64,000 nt of DNA from Hirudinaria manillensis (taxonomy: Eukaryota > Annelida > Clitellata > Hirudinida > Hirudinidae), in contig CM067538.1 of assembly GCA_034509925.1 (NCBI GenBank), forward strand, positions 5,187,778-5,251,777, read 5' to 3'. Positions 1-13,107 of the stretch are shown one piece after another (the stretch's first letter is position 1; each line of letters begins with the position of its first letter). The position numbers were made by a program, and so were the translations under genes. The notes beneath the pieces are model-generated. The model had not been told where the DNA came from. It did no database searches and saw only the letters and a program-made list of their open reading frames with translations.

Positions 1-1206
1 TAAGATATTTTATTTGAATTTAAATTTTTCGCAATTTAATTGTTTTTCTTTACTAAGTAAAAGAAACCTGAAATCAAAATCAAAATGTCGTTAACTTTGC
101 CTTTCACCAGATCACAAGCTCACAATTCTTCGATAATACACCTAATGTACCTTGTCACCTTATTTCTCCCGATTATTAAATTTTTGTCTAATCAATTTAA
201 AAATGGCGTTGGTGTTAATATTCTTTGAATATTGGCAAAATAAATTAAAATAAATTAATTATTTATTGCTTGTTATTGATTCAATTATTGATTGTTCGCA
301 AATGAGTTTACATTGAATTTAACACAAAATAATGATAACAACAACAACAATAGTAATAGAATAGTAATAGTATTAATAATAATAATAATAATATAAAAAA
401 TTAGTAATTTTTAAATTATAAAAATGTCTACTAAATTACAACGATTTATTATGCTTGTAAAAACAAATAATTAATAAAAAATCAATAAAACAATAATACA
501 TAATTATCAACAATATAAAATATTATTATTATTGTTATTATTATGCGACTGACTTAGAGATTATAATATCATAAAATGAGAAGTGCTGACAACAGGAAAT
601 GTTATCGTGAACTGATAACCTGAAAACTTCTGAGTCGAACAAAGTCTCTGTCACTTACCAATGGTGGCTCAGAAAGTACTTTTTTATACAAAGAGTCTAG
701 CAACCAGCCAATCTTTCTCTCTCTCTTGACGTATTTTTGCAAAATAATATTTATTTAATTAAATTGCTATTAAAAAAGGCAATTGCCGGTAATTGATTTC
801 TTTGTCTTTATGTTATTTTTTCTTACATATTTTGAAATTGTGTTTATATTTTTTTTCCAAATCGTGAGATGTTATTCGGAAAAGCGGTTTTGTTTACAAA
901 ACATACAAAGCAGAACTGAAAACAGACGGACGTCATTGGGTGTGTTCCGTCGTCGACAGGATAAAAAAACTGAATTATAATTTATAATTTTATGTTTTGT
1001 AATTTGTCGTTTGCACACATACGTTGCTGTCCGTGTCTGCACATACAAAACAAACTCGAGTCGCTTACCTTTGAGTTTGTATCTCTCTCACTCTTTCTTT
1101 CGAAACATCTTCGCCTGAATGCATGTCATAAGATTTTTTTAGAATCTATTCACACGTTGCACTGCATTGTCGTTTCGTGCAACTTTTGAATTCCAATGAA
1201 ACTAAC
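1..1206. other. upstream region of the first DPP4-like gene
   Basis: AT-rich non-coding DNA with short ATA/TTA runs at about 330-400 and 520-545. No convincing exon was seen. A TGACGTAT on the + strand at 727-734 lies about 480 bp before the DPP4-like ATG. It resembles the cluster promoter element only partly, because the last base differs, so I do not call it a promoter. The open frames at 783-980 and 992-1189 have no recognisable protein content. Confidence 0.5.
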
Positions 1207-4200
1207 ATGATTCGAGGGTTGAAGATGAACTGGATGGTCTTAATTTGCCTTTGGATTTCTGCTTCTCATAGCACGCGTTAGTTAATTAATTAGTTAATTA
1301 TATAATAATAATAATTAATAATAATTAATATTATTATAATTAATAAGAAATATTAATTATTAATTATTAATTAATAATAATTAATATTATTATAATTAAT
1401 AAGAAATATTAATTATTATTATTATTATTCGTTTTATTTTATACGAATTGTGAGTTTTATTGTTCCTGATCGTGAATATTATTTTGTATTTGCTCATTTT
1501 TAACAATTAAATTGTCCGAGTAACTTAACAAATTGCGTGATCTCATAAATAAATAAATATAAAAATAAATAAATAATTAAACAAATAAATATAGAAATAG
1601 TTGTAAAATTGATTTGTAAGGTGATTTTAAATTTTCAATCACGTAAATTATAAATTGACAGCCTTGACCTTCTGATGAACTCCATTGACATTTTCTTTGA
1701 CAGCTGTAAGTCAAACTCCGTTCACTTTTGATGACATTTACAGTGCATCATATCGACCGAGAATCTTTCATTTGGATTGGATCAAAGGTTTGTCTTATTT
1801 AAAATAAGATTATTTTTAAGATTATTTCTAAGATTATTTTTAAAGATTTTTATTAAAGATTATTTTTGTGGGTTCACCACAAAGGCTAGAATTCTCTCAT
1901 ATTTTTCTCCTTCAATCGCTCAATTTGCCCCTGTAATGTTCTAAAAAGGATATAGAAATGGAATATGATTATTAGATGAAATGAATTTTTATTCGATTTT
2001 CCAAAAAATGAGAAAAAACAAAACAAAACAAATCCGAGCCATTTATTTCTGAGAAAATAAATAATTACTTATTAATTGTTTCGAATCTTTTCAACCTGCT
2101 CTTCACCAACCAATCAAATTCGTCCGGAAGAGGATTGCCGACTACTCAGAGCTTGTGTGTGGCCAATTAAGGACGAGATTAAAAATAAAAATAACGCAAT
2201 TAATTGCTTAATTATGAAAAATAGAAGTGTCATCAGGGTTCAAAGGTTAAGAGTTCATGCGGTAATTTTTGAGCAAAATATTCTTCTGGTACTTTGGAAG
2301 GGCAACATATTTTTTAAAGAAATAATTTTTTTAGTGGTACAAAATATATTAATGATTTAAATAATGAGTGATGATGATGATGATGATGACGAATGTGATG
2401 AAGATGATGATGATGATGATGATTGGATACTCAGGCTGACGATTTTTCATCTGACCAATTACGTTTGCCAATTATTTAAAATATTTTATTATTTAATATA
2501 ATATATTATTTTATTATAATATATAATTTTATTTTTTCAAAAAGGCGAAATTTTGGACGGTACAAAATATATTAATAGCTCAAATAATGAGTGTGATGAT
2601 GATGATGATGATGATGGATACTGTGCCTATGATTTTTCAGCTGACTATTTTAGCCAATTATTTTCTGAAGATGAAAATATGATGGTGAAAAATAATTGCA
2701 AAATAATTTATGAAATTATAATTTAAACGACGTTCTTATGATGATTCACTTGAGGACATTTTGTACAAATTAAGGTGTCATTTTAAAAGGAAATAATGAT
2801 GTATTTGCATGACATGATTGTTTCACTATTGGAAGGTATTTGTTACGATGTCAGTGTTTATGATTTTGTTGTTTGTTGCTTGTCGTCATCGTCATTGTTG
2901 TTGCTGTTGTTGTTGTGTAGTAGCACTTCTGCATGTTTACTCATTTTGCCCATCTTGACAGATGCTGCGTGTAACCCGATAATTACCTGCGGGGCAATTA
3001 ATAAATTGATTTTCAATTGCATAGACCTGGTAGAAATGATTGTTTCAGACACAGAATCGTTTCTGTATGTCAACAACCTCAATGACGTCATGAAATACAA
3101 TGCAACAGACGACACGAAATATGTCTTTCTTTCAAACTTTATGTTTGTAAGTGATTTTATAAATAATTATTTGTAAAATTATTTTAAAATTATTTGTAAA
3201 ATTATTCGTATATCGATTGTCAATATGAAAAGGTTTTTTTAAATTTTTATTAAATTGACCTTTCTATTGTTACAATTAAAATTTAATTAATTTAATGAAT
3301 TATTTATTTTTATTCATGAATTAAAACTAACCAATTGTCAGATAGAATTAAAAGCCGACAAATACTTCATATCCAATGATCAGAAGTTTGTCTTATTTGG
3401 TTACCACATCAAGCAGGTCATTGCCTCAAATAATTAATAAATTATTATAATTATGGAATAATAACTCATAAATATTTTTTGCATAATTAAGTAGTGAATC
3501 ATTTTTGATATGTGAGGCTTGATATAAATTTCTTTTTCTCGTGAAATTGTTAATCAATTATTTTCTTTAATAAATAAGTTATTTACAATATATTGTTTTA
3601 ATAAATATAATAAAAATAATTTTATTAATAATACCAATAACAATAATAATAGTGACATTAATAATATTATTAAAGTGCAATTGGGCTCATCTGTAGCAAG
3701 AGGTAGCATCAGGATGTATCTATTTTGCTAAATTATTATTATATATAATATTATTCTTGTAATATACATATTACAAATTATTATGACATTATTATGCTAA
3801 ATTACTATGACATAACAATTATTATTATTTAAATTAAAAGTAAACAAATTTTAAACATCAGTTTAATTTTAATGAAGAATTATTTAAGAAATACAAAATA
3901 AATAAATTTAATCTAATATAATGTTTTAGCTTTGGAGACATTCATTCGTAGCTAAATACGTGATCGTCGACTTGGAGACAAAGTAATTATTTATAAATTA
4001 TTCTAAATTATATATTTATAATTAATATATATTATATATTTATAAATTGAATATAATTATTTGAAAAAGTCTTTGAATTGATTAAACTTTACAGGAGTCG
4101 CTTTTATTTTCCCAATGGTCCCCTGCAAAACGAAAGTCTATCGTATGCCATGTGGTCCCCTGAATGTTGCTTCCTGGTTAGTAATGAGAAACTAATTAAC

Positions 4201-7200
4201 TTAAGTCATCCAATTATTCTTCTTTCTTTCAATATACTTTCACTTACATTCAATCTACTTTTATTTATCTTTTTACTTATCTCGTCTTTCATTCACACCC
4301 GGCAGATATTTATCTACAAAAATAATATCTACATTCAAAACGGTCCGACCGCTTTTCCACGGCAAATCACTCACGATGGAAACTCCACGGTGCAAAACGG
4401 TATCCCGGATTGGCTCTATGAAGGTATTTTGATAAAAATTATGAAAACAAAAATGAAATTTTAAGTATTTTAAATCCTAAATAAAAGTTTTGTAACAATA
4501 GCATCAATATGTACAAGATATAGATGATTAACATGGTGAAATATATTTTATTACGTATATATTTGGTTAGTATATAATAAAAAAATAGAAAATTATAATC
4601 TATTCTTGCTTGTAAATAGAGGAAATTTTGGAAAGCGGTGTTGCCAATCTTTGGTCTCCGAACGGCAGATTCCTGTTCTTCTCGAGATTCGATTGCACGG
4701 ATATACCTCGCCATTACTGGACACACTACGGCAGAGGGGACAACGTTTATGGACGTCTAAGGGGCGTCCATTACCCTAAGGTCAGTCCGTATTATAATTA
4801 TTATTTTTTCTTAAATGGACTTATTCAATTCAAAACTAAATAAATGCCTTACTTTTTTAAGTATCTATTGTTAATTAATTATAATAAATGTTTATCGTAC
4901 TTTTGCAATTTATTATTATAAAGGCTGGTTTTACCGTCAACGGTAAACCTGGACCAACGACTGCGGTCAGTCTCTTCGTAACTGACACTTGGAGGAACCA
5001 TACCAACCTTCAGCTCAGTCCACCGCTTTCTCTTGTAGGAAAGTAGGTTGCAAAGTTGAAGAATTCATTCATTTAAGAATTCATCCAATAATTCATCTAA
5101 GAATTCATTTAAGAATTGATTCGAGTACAACTAACCTCACTAAATTAATAAAAATAATGATCTTTAATTCCAAGGGACCATTATTATCTCAATGCTGCAT
5201 GGCGTGACAACCAGCATATTTTGGTCACGTGGTCCAACAGGGTCCAGAACACGTCCATAAGCATTTTGTACGACGCCGAAAATCCGAGTGAAATGTCTGA
5301 GGTCAAAATCTGAATTAACATAACATTTATTTATATATTTATTTATTTACTTACTTATTTATTTGTTTGTTTATTTATTTGTTTATTTATTTATTTATTT
5401 ATTATCTAGTTTTATTTAATCAGCATTTATTACAATTACTAATTTTGCAAATTAATATATTAATAAATCAAGTAATTTATCGTATGAATTTGTCTGAATT
5501 TATATTATGTCGCAATTTATTTTATACTCATCATCATAATATATTATAATTTTATTTTATAGCTATTTTATAATCTTCTCACGTTATCAGATTGTGCGTG
5601 AAATTACATATTATATAATTATTGGTAATTAAATAATTGTAGGTATTTACAGTCACCGAAAGTAATGGTTGGGTTGAGGTGGTGAGTGCTTCGTATAATC
5701 TTTACAAAAGTTTTGCGTTAAGTTTATACTACTACATCAATAGCTCAACAGCTTATTAAACATTTCATGAGATATTTATTATAATTATAATTTATGATAA
5801 GTTATATTATATTTTATTATATATTATATTACAGTTTATTACATTATATTACGGCTTATTATAATTTATATCATAATTTAGTTCATATTATATCATAGTT
5901 TATTATATATCGTATCATGGTTTATTACATATTATATTATAGTATATTATATAACTTATAATATTATTATATATTATTATTTATTATATATTATAGTTTA
6001 TTGTATTACAGTTTTTGATAGATTATCATAAAATGTATTTTCATAAAATTTTATTATAAAATAAAATAAAATATTATATTATAGTATATTATATAACTTA
6101 TAATATTATTATATAATATTATTTATTGCATATTATAGTTTATTGTATTACAGTTTTTGATAGATTATCATAAAATGTATTTTCATAAAATATATTATGT
6201 TCTAAGCCTCACCCAGAACCTTGGTTTCATGAAAATGGTGAAAAATACCTGACGATTGCTCCTCTCAAGTCCTCTGAAAAATCCACGAGGCAACTTGCTA
6301 TTGTCGCGTGCAAGGTTTCCTTAATTAATTAATTAATTTATTTATTTTATGAAATTATTAATTCTACTACGATTTGTTTTTTTTTAAATCATTAATGTTC
6401 ACCAATATTTTTAATTATCATTTCACTTCTAAATTATTATATGCAGCAAAAAATGACTAGAAATATTAATAATCCAAATTAACCAATGACGATAGAAATT
6501 CGTAATAAAATAATGACAAAATAGTAATATTATTAAAAAAAAACCAATAAAATATTATTAGGATTTTGTTAAATAATAATAATAATAATAACAATAACAA
6601 TAATAATAATATCGATAATATTAATAATAATAATAATAATAAAATTGCTATTTAAAATGTTCTAGAGAGGAATAAAAGATAGAGTAATATTTCTGACTCA
6701 CGCTGAAGAAGTTGAATCCATTGTTGGCTTCAACAGGAGAACAGGTCACGTGTGAGTGTTTTCCAGTATAATTTTGAAATTAAATATGATTTTTGAAATG
6801 TATTCAAATTAATTATAATATAATGTAATTTATAATTAATTATAATTTGTCCGAGTTAATCATTGCAGCGTAAACAAGGTTGTAATTTTAAATTAGTTGC
6901 TAACCGAGATTATAGTACACTAAGTACAACACTACTTTACGTGCCTTACAATCACAGGGTCTAATTTTTGTAAATTAAAATTTAAATGACACATAATTAA
7001 TTTTCTACGAATAATAAGTAAATATATTATTTCGTGAGTAAATATTAATAAATGAATTTATTGATGTTTATTTATTTTAATAATTTTAATTAGATTTAAA
7101 ATTACATTTTATTTTCAACAGGTATTACATAACTTCTTTTTACTCAAGAGGGAGACAATTATGGAGGTAAATATTAATTATTAATTTTTTAAAACTTTAT

Positions 7201-10200
7201 TTCAATTTAACTAATATTGACAATTAAGAACACAAATATATTTTAATACGCTTAGCTTTTTTTTTAATGAAAATACAAGAATTTATATGTAAATAATTTA
7301 ACATAGAAAATTGCGTGCTATTTTACTTCAATATTTATCTAAACAGTTTTTTTTAATAGACAATCTTTAAATAATTGACCAGCCATAACTTCTAAAATAA
7401 TAAGTTGTCAGCCACGGTAATAATATTAATATTAATGATGGTATCGGTAATAATAATAATAATAATATATAATAATAACAATAATAATAATAGAATGTTT
7501 ATAAATATTCAACATTTATTTTCAGAATTAGAATTCCCTCCAACCCGTCTCTATCCATGTACCCACATGCAGAATGCATGCACTGCAACGGTGACATAAA
7601 TTACGTCGGAGCTTCTTTTAGTTCTTCAGCTGACAACTTCATCATCGAAATGATGGGCCCCGATGTTCCCCAGTTTTTCCTGAGAAGTACAGTCGAGGGT
7701 AAAGAGTATAAGTGTGAGAGGCAGTTACTATTAGTTTGCTTTTAACTTTAATTGTCGGTCTGATAAATATGACAGGGTGGAAATCAATTACTTGTTAAAG
7801 TTGTCGAAACATTCAAATATGTTGGTGCGATTATACACTGCTATTACCTAGTAACGTGTCGCTGAGTTTGCTTATAATTGTAGTTTATTATAATTATTAA
7901 TTATTAATTATTATTATTAATATCGAATGTTTTTGAGATGAAAGTTTCTTGGGAGATTGAAGAATAGAAATGAAAAACGATACTACTTCACACGGTCGTT
8001 TCAAAAAACTAAACAATTAACTTTCAATCATAGCAATTGTCATGGAAGATAATTCACACGTCAAAGAGAAACTTCAAAGTAAACTTTTACCAAAGAAAGA
8101 ATATTTCCGATTCACCAATGGAGACGGTTCAGGTGTATTAATTACTATTTAATTACTATTAATTAATTACTAGCACTATTATTTTTAAAATTACTAATAA
8201 ATATGATGATAATAATAATGATGTAATTACCATTACATCGGTTATTAACAAGATAATTTGTAATGGTAAATATCAGCCTAGTAATTCCAAAATAAATTTT
8301 GAAATTTACAATTTTGTTTGCTTCCAGTCGGTCACGGCCAGATGTTGATTCCACCAAATCCAAGAAAAACTGAGACCTTTCCAATGCTGGTCTTTACGTA
8401 AGCATTTTGAAGATTAAGTGAAACGTGCAGTAATTAAATTATAATTTGTTGATAAATTCATTATAAATAAACTACAATAATAATAATGTAATAATAATAA
8501 CGATAATAATAATAATAATAAATATAATAATATCAGAAAAATAAATATAATAATAATAATATAATGAAAATAAATATAATATAATAATATTAATAAACGA
8601 TTATAAAACCAATCTACAGATATGCTGGACCTGGGTCTCAAGCGGTGACTTCTAAATTCATCCTCCAACGATCCACCGAAAACTGGCTGGTCCACTTGGC
8701 CAGCGAGCACAGGATACTCGTGGTGACCACCGATGGACGTGGTTCCATGGCCAACGGAGATGAACTCAAGTTTGCCATCTTCAAGAAAATGGCCAACGTC
8801 GAAATTGAGGACCAAATGCTTGGAGCAGAGTAGTATAAATAATAATGAATTATTATTTATTCATACATATACATATTTAGTTTTATATATCTACATGTCC
8901 AGCTATGTATCTATATTTCTATATATCTAATAGCAGCGCGATTGTAACTTTGAAATTTAATCAAAAAGAGAATAATAAAGGTTTATTGGGTTAAGACAAT
9001 TTACCGCTAAAGCTTTTATAGGTGTTAGAAAACTTAAAAAATTTTTAAGTTTAAGTTTACTTTCTTAAATTAAATAAAATATTCTGAACACCAAAGTTAT
9101 TCCACAGACACGTTAAGAAAAATAGCGGTCTTCAAATTGACATCAACGCGGCCATATTCGGATGGGTAATTATTTCTAAAAGTGAAATGTCAAGGTTTTT
9201 ATAAGTAAGCATAATTCTTGTTGCCACAGAGTTACGGGGGGTTTGTGGCTGGCCATGCTTTGGCTAACTCTAACGATACGTTCATGTGTGCAGCTTCGGT
9301 CGCCCCTACTACTAACAAAGGAATTTATGGTGGAGTTCAAATTAAATTGTTTAAATTATAATTCATTAATATTAAGTATTTAGCATAATTAATGCGATGA
9401 CACAAATATTCAGACACGGCTTACTCGGAGAGATATCTGGGTCTAATAACCGATGCTGGAGGAGCTGAAATTTACAACGTGAGGTGCTTCCAAAGTACTT
9501 GGTTGCTTATTGTAAAAGTTTGTTAAAGATACTCTAGTTCCAAAGGCATAAAGATCAAATTTAAAGTTTAAATATTTTATTTAAAAACACTTAATTAATT
9601 ATTTCGTTAATTAAAAAAAATCGCAGAGGACGAATCTTGCCAACAAAGTGAAGTTCTTGAAAAAGAAGAAATATTTTATCGCTCAAGGACTGGCGGATGG
9701 TAGGAAGGAAAGATGGATGGATGGATGGATGGATGGATGGATGGATGGATGGATGGATGGATGGATGGATGGATGGATGGATGGATGGATGGATGGATGG
9801 ATGGATGGATGGATGGATGGATGGATGGATGGATGGATGGATGGATGGATGGATGGATGGATGGATGGATGGATGGACGGACGGACGGACGGACGGACGG
9901 ACGGACGGACGGACGGACGGACGGATGGATGGCTTGATGAATCGAAGGGCGATTGTTTGAATACGGTTTGATGACCTGTTAAAAAACCGTTAATGATCTA
10001 AGCCTTTATCAATTAATACCTACATTAAGAAATTCTTAAACAACTATTGTTACAGACAACGTTCACTACACTCATTTTGCTCATCTGGTGAAAGAACTTC
10101 AAAAGAATCAAGTTCTTTTCAGGCAGATTGTAAGTGAATCTAAAATCATTATAAATTAGGTTTGAGAATTTTTTATGTTCACTAATTCTATATAGGAATT

Positions 10201-10620
10201 AAAATAAAATAATATAACATACTTGACATAATCAACATAATCACATTCAAATTAATATCTCATTCTCCATCTGGAAGGAACGCTATGTTGCAAATTTAAA
10301 GCTTCTCTGACGCTAAGCAAGTAAATGAATTTACAATTACAATTACTTCCTTTTAATTGCATCATTTTTAATGGCACTTTTTATTCAGTCATATTTTAAA
10401 ATTTAAATCCACGTTTAAACACTTCAAGTCTTATCCCGACGAAAACCACGGAATCGCAACAATGGACATGAACAAGCATCTTTTTCGTTCCATCATCGAT
10501 TTCCTCTTGAACGACTGTTGGCCACATCGAAAATCTGAATATGGATTGTCGGAGTTCGGAGCTTTTAAACAATTTTTCCATTCTTTAGACAAGTTTTTCC
10601 GTAATGTATTTCCAGTTTAA
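1207..10620 (+). CDS. secreted dipeptidyl peptidase 4-like serine peptidase, 24 exons
   Basis: Predicted 797 residues; family members are usually about 760-800. I assembled the exons by homology to the DPP4 (S9B) family, GT..AG sites and matching phases: 1207-1276, 1704-1787, 3049-3146, 3342-3416, 3930-3982, 4095-4176, 4306-4423, 4620-4780, 4924-5042, 5175-5301, 5643-5681, 6207-6314, 6666-6751, 7122-7166, 7526-7713, 8034-8132, 8328-8397, 8620-8829, 9108-9165, 9230-9329, 9414-9478, 9627-9699, 10056-10129, 10429-10620 (stop TAA). Exon 1 encodes a signal-peptide-like start ([19 protein letters not shown]). The beta-propeller shows DWLYEE, the docking-glutamate region, one residue shorter than usual. 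The hydrolase domain shows TYAGPG, DGRGS, GWSYGG (nucleophile Ser), LADDNVH (Asp) and ENHGIA (His), so it should be active, cleaving Xaa-Pro dipeptides. There is no C-terminal hydrophobic tail, so it is predicted to be secreted. The exon 18 donor had to be set at 8830, because the GT at 8833 would give a stop. Confidence 0.93.
1317..1420. repeat. AT-rich tandem duplication in intron 1 of the DPP4-like gene
   Basis: About 45 bp of TAATTAATATTATTATAAT-type sequence occurs twice with a period near 56 bp. The spacing can be read from the two TAATAAGAAAT blocks at about 1341 and 1397. It is low-complexity and not coding. Confidence 0.7.
5929..6190. repeat. two-copy tandem repeat in intron 10 of the DPP4-like gene
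   Basis: A block of about 120 bp at 5929-6049 is repeated almost unchanged at 6071-6190, a period of about 142 bp. Both copies carry TTGTATTACAGTTTTTGATA and TCATAAAATGTATTTTCAT. The second copy runs up to just before the exon 11 acceptor. Each copy contains a TTACAG that could act as a decoy acceptor. Confidence 0.85.
9710..9930. repeat. (GATG)n then (GACG)n tetranucleotide array at an intron donor
   Basis: About 40 uninterrupted GGAT units are followed by about 12 GGAC units and then a return to GGAT. The array starts only about 10 bp after the exon 22 donor at 9700, inside the intron before the DNVH exon of the DPP4-like gene. All three forward frames are open through it (WMDG, GRTD and similar), which produces spurious ORFs. 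Confidence 0.95.
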
Positions 10621-11268
10621 TAAATTACTTGAATTGTTTTCCTATTTATAACAACGGTATCCTGTTGTGAAAATTAGTGCAGCAAATTCTAATTTCTATT
10701 GCTGCCCACTAGCGAGACTTTGAAAACAGTTATTAACCCTAAAGTTGTTAGTTACTAGTAACAGTTATTAACATTAGCAGCTACCAGTTAAGCTGTTGCA
10801 AACTAGCGGATATTTGAGGATCGATGTAATAAGTATTCTATTTATATAAGCATTTTATAATTCTTTAGAATTTTCGAATTTGATGATCGAATGTCCAATG
10901 TTCCTAGACAGGTTGGATAACTTTGCAATTTACAGTTTATGAGCCTGAATAATGATTGTTTACATCTAAGAGTTGCAAAGGAAGGAGTCAACATTTTTGC
11001 AATTTGTATTTTAATAATTATTTAATAATAATAATAATTTAGAACTAAAATCCACTGAAAGTCAGATGTTTCTGTAAACAAAATCTTGTCCAAATCAGTC
11101 TACCGTTTCACAATCACTGTAATTTTTAAACCTACGTCGAAACTAATAATCTTTAATTTATTCAAGTAACTAAATTTATCGGCCATCAATAGGCTTCGTT
11201 TCAGGGGAGAATTATTGTTATTGAACTTATTATCGAAAGGACGTACTCGGTCAGAGGTCAGAGATCAT
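10621..11268. other. spacer between convergent genes
   Basis: This is the 3' flank of the + strand DPP4-like gene and of the first - strand cluster gene. It is AT-rich, with no ORF, repeat or RNA gene that I can support. Confidence 0.5.
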
Positions 11269-11595
11269 TCACCCTCGACCCTTTCTCCCCCCCTTAGCTC
11301 TCCTTCTATCCACTTTGCAGGTGGTGCATTGGCATATTTCTTCTTCTTCATCTTCCTCTTTAGGGCAACATTCCTCGCACTCGCAGACAGGGGTACATTT
11401 GCACTCGTCGCAAGTGCACTGCTCGCTCTGTTTCTTGTAGATGACCGCCACCGGAATTGCCTTTTCCTTCTCCTGACAGACTGGACAGGTGCATTTCTGC
11501 TTGCACTTGTAGCAGCGACTGTTGTTGTTCGTGTTGGTCTCGTGTTGGATGTGATGTCGATTTACGACGTACTCTCGACTTCTTTTGGAGGCCAT
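11269..11595 (-). CDS. small Cys-rich protein, first member of the cluster
   Basis: Predicted 108 residues from the ATG at 11595 (MASKRSREYVVNRH). The frame is open for eight further residues upstream, but these probably belong to the leader. The middle is Cys-rich with CxxC pairs (CYKCKQKCTCPVCQEK, then CTCDECKCTPVCECEECC), followed by an acidic run (KEEDEEEE), CQCTTC and a basic end (RRRAKGGRKGRG). It has no recognised domain. Paired CxxC could bind metal or form disulfides. It lies on the same strand as the other Cys/Lys-rich genes and has a TGACGTAA about 670 bp upstream, so I place it in the family, although it lacks the PKPA/VPQF module. Confidence 0.6.
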   Translation of the reverse strand: MASKRSREYVVNRHHIQHETNTNNNSRCYKCKQKCTCPVCQEKEKAIPVAVIYKKQSEQCTCDECKCTPVCECEECCPKEEDEEEEICQCTTCKVDRRRAKGGRKGRG

Positions 11596-11735
11596 ATTTA
11601 TGTGGATCTTCGGTAACATTCAGATGTTAATTCCTGTCGCAGTCAGATGTCGCTAGACTTTTCTTTTACAATCACAACTTTTCTCGATTCTGTTTATGTC
11701 AAGAAATTTTAGGCATTTAATATTTTAAATAAAAA

Positions 11736-11857
11736 TTATTCAATGAAAAAAAAAAGCACAGTAATAATTATGTCGTAAACGGTTGGCCACCCAGCGGGAT
11801 GTAAATCCCTTCTAGCCTACTGGTGTTATTATTACTGTGCTTTTTTTCATTGAATAA
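11736..11857. repeat. fold-back element with about 32-bp inverted arms
   Basis: The left arm (11736-11770, TTATTCAATG, A-run, GCACAGTAATAAT) is the reverse complement of the right arm (11826-11857) apart from about three extra A residues. The 55-base loop includes GGGATGTAAATCCC and GGCCACCCAGCGGG. It could be a MITE or a structured transcript end. No clear target-site duplication was seen. Confidence 0.7.
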
Positions 11858-12239
11858 AGAGATTATTATTGTATAAAAATTAATTAAATTTTATCATTTA
11901 CAATTTCTACTTTCATCCGTCATAAATAGATTTCTTGGCTGAAGATGGAAAGATATAGTTGTAAAGTATTGTTTAGTTCATAATGGACATTCTATTCTGA
12001 TGAAATAAGCTCTAATTCATTTGATCCTATCCACGTAATCATCATGTAATTAAAACTATAATTCTAACAGCCCTCGGCCCGTTCCATAAGATCGGCATTG
12101 CAATTCAGATTCCCCCAATCATGCCTTCCTATAGCGCGACACTGCTGGAAAAATTAAATATTTTGTTTTTACTATTAAAATCTGAAATTATGAAAGCTAA
12201 TAAATTTACTTTCGTAAAGCCGTGCAGAAGTTCAAATCA

Positions 12240-12268
12240 TGTTTTCCGTCTAAAATTTCTTTACGTCA
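12240..12268 (-). promoter_or_regulatory. TGACGTAA element upstream of the 11.3-kb gene (weaker example)
   Basis: TGACGTAA on the - strand at 12261-12268, followed by AGAAATTTTAGA rather than the usual GCGTTTT-type stretch. A second ACGTCA core (GATGACGTCT) lies at 12282-12290. The distance to the ATG at 11595 is about 665 bp. It is less convincing than the other promoter elements. The remaining spacer (11596-12581) holds the fold-back element and nothing else I recognise. Confidence 0.4.
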
Positions 12269-12581
12269 TAACTTTTCCAAAGACGTCATCATTTTATATT
12301 ATGAATGAGACCAATTACTTAATATAAATTGCAGTGAAGATATTTTTCTACAAATATATCAACAAAATAATTATTTAACTCACGAAATAAGCTTTTAAAA
12401 GTTAGTTTCATACTAATATTATATACCTGGCTACATTTCCTTTCTGGATCGATCCTGGAACTGTTGAAAATGTTGAAAATCATTCATTTTGCAAACGAAA
12501 AGTATATTTACTAACATATATTGTAAAATACATGTTTATGAATTTTAAACCCTCTAATAATATTTTTAATTTGATCGATAT

Positions 12582-12822
12582 TGTTGGATCCCTGGATCCA
12601 GATAATTTATGAATAATTAAATTATATTGCTAATTAATTAATTTAGTAATTAATTAATGTTAAGGGTACTATTCAGAGGTTTGGATGTGAACATCGACAA
12701 ATAGAGTTATCTAGAAAAGGAGAGCGAGGGTAAGAGAAACATCAGATTCCAAGGCTTAGACAATTAGGCACTTTCAATAAAACTGACCTTCCATAATTAG
12801 TTTGAGGACCCTAGGTTATAAC
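12582..12822 (+). mobile_element. solo LTR of the same family as the 37-kb retrotransposon
   Basis: It begins TGTTGGATCCCTGGATCC and ends GAGGACCCTAGGTTATAACA, matching the LTR at 37305-37601 read on the opposite strand. ATAT occurs immediately before (12578-12581) and after (12823-12826), a likely 4-bp target-site duplication identical to that of the complete element. No internal region remains. Confidence 0.85.
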
Positions 12823-12826
12823 AATA

Positions 12827-13107
12827 TTGGATCCCTGGATCCAGATAATGGAAGAATAATTAAAATTATATTGCTCATTAATTAATTTAGTAATTAATTA
12901 AATTTAGTGGCAACATAATTTTATAATTAATTAAATAATTAGTTACTATGAATAGGGTTAGGGTTAGGGTTAGGGTTAGAGTCTTTGGTTATGAACCTCG
13001 ACAAATAGATTTATCTCGGAAAGCAGAGCGATAATTAGAGAAACAGCAGATTTCAAGACTTAATCAATTAAGCATTATACATCTTCCAAGGCATCTGAAT
13101 AGTAAAA
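12827..13107 (+). mobile_element. second, 3'-truncated LTR copy with a TTAGGG run
   Basis: It starts TTGGATCCCTGGATCC directly after the first LTR and follows the LTR consensus (TGACAAATGGATTTACC-like and AGATTTCAAGACTTA blocks). It loses similarity before the terminal AATTAGTTTGAGGACCC part. About four GGGTTA units at 12953-12978 lie inside it, where other copies read only GGTGCTATTCAGACTCTTTGG. Confidence 0.75.

Noticed and set aside
727-734. cluster promoter element for the first DPP4-like gene
   Set aside because: TGACGTAT lacks the final A, is on the + strand, and the gene has a different structure and product class; one 7-base match is expected by chance.
783-1189. small hydrophobic + strand ORFs before the DPP4-like gene
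   Set aside because: Low-complexity Phe/Leu frames in AT-rich DNA; the signal-peptide exon at 1207 joins the family alignment in phase without them.
9648-9971. ORFs of WMDG/GRTD repeats
   Set aside because: By-product of the GATG array in an intron; the array length is not a multiple that protects one frame, and the real exon ends at 9699.
12953-12978. telomeric repeat or ancient chromosome end
   Set aside because: Only about four TTAGGG units and they lie inside an LTR copy; a simple expansion is enough.
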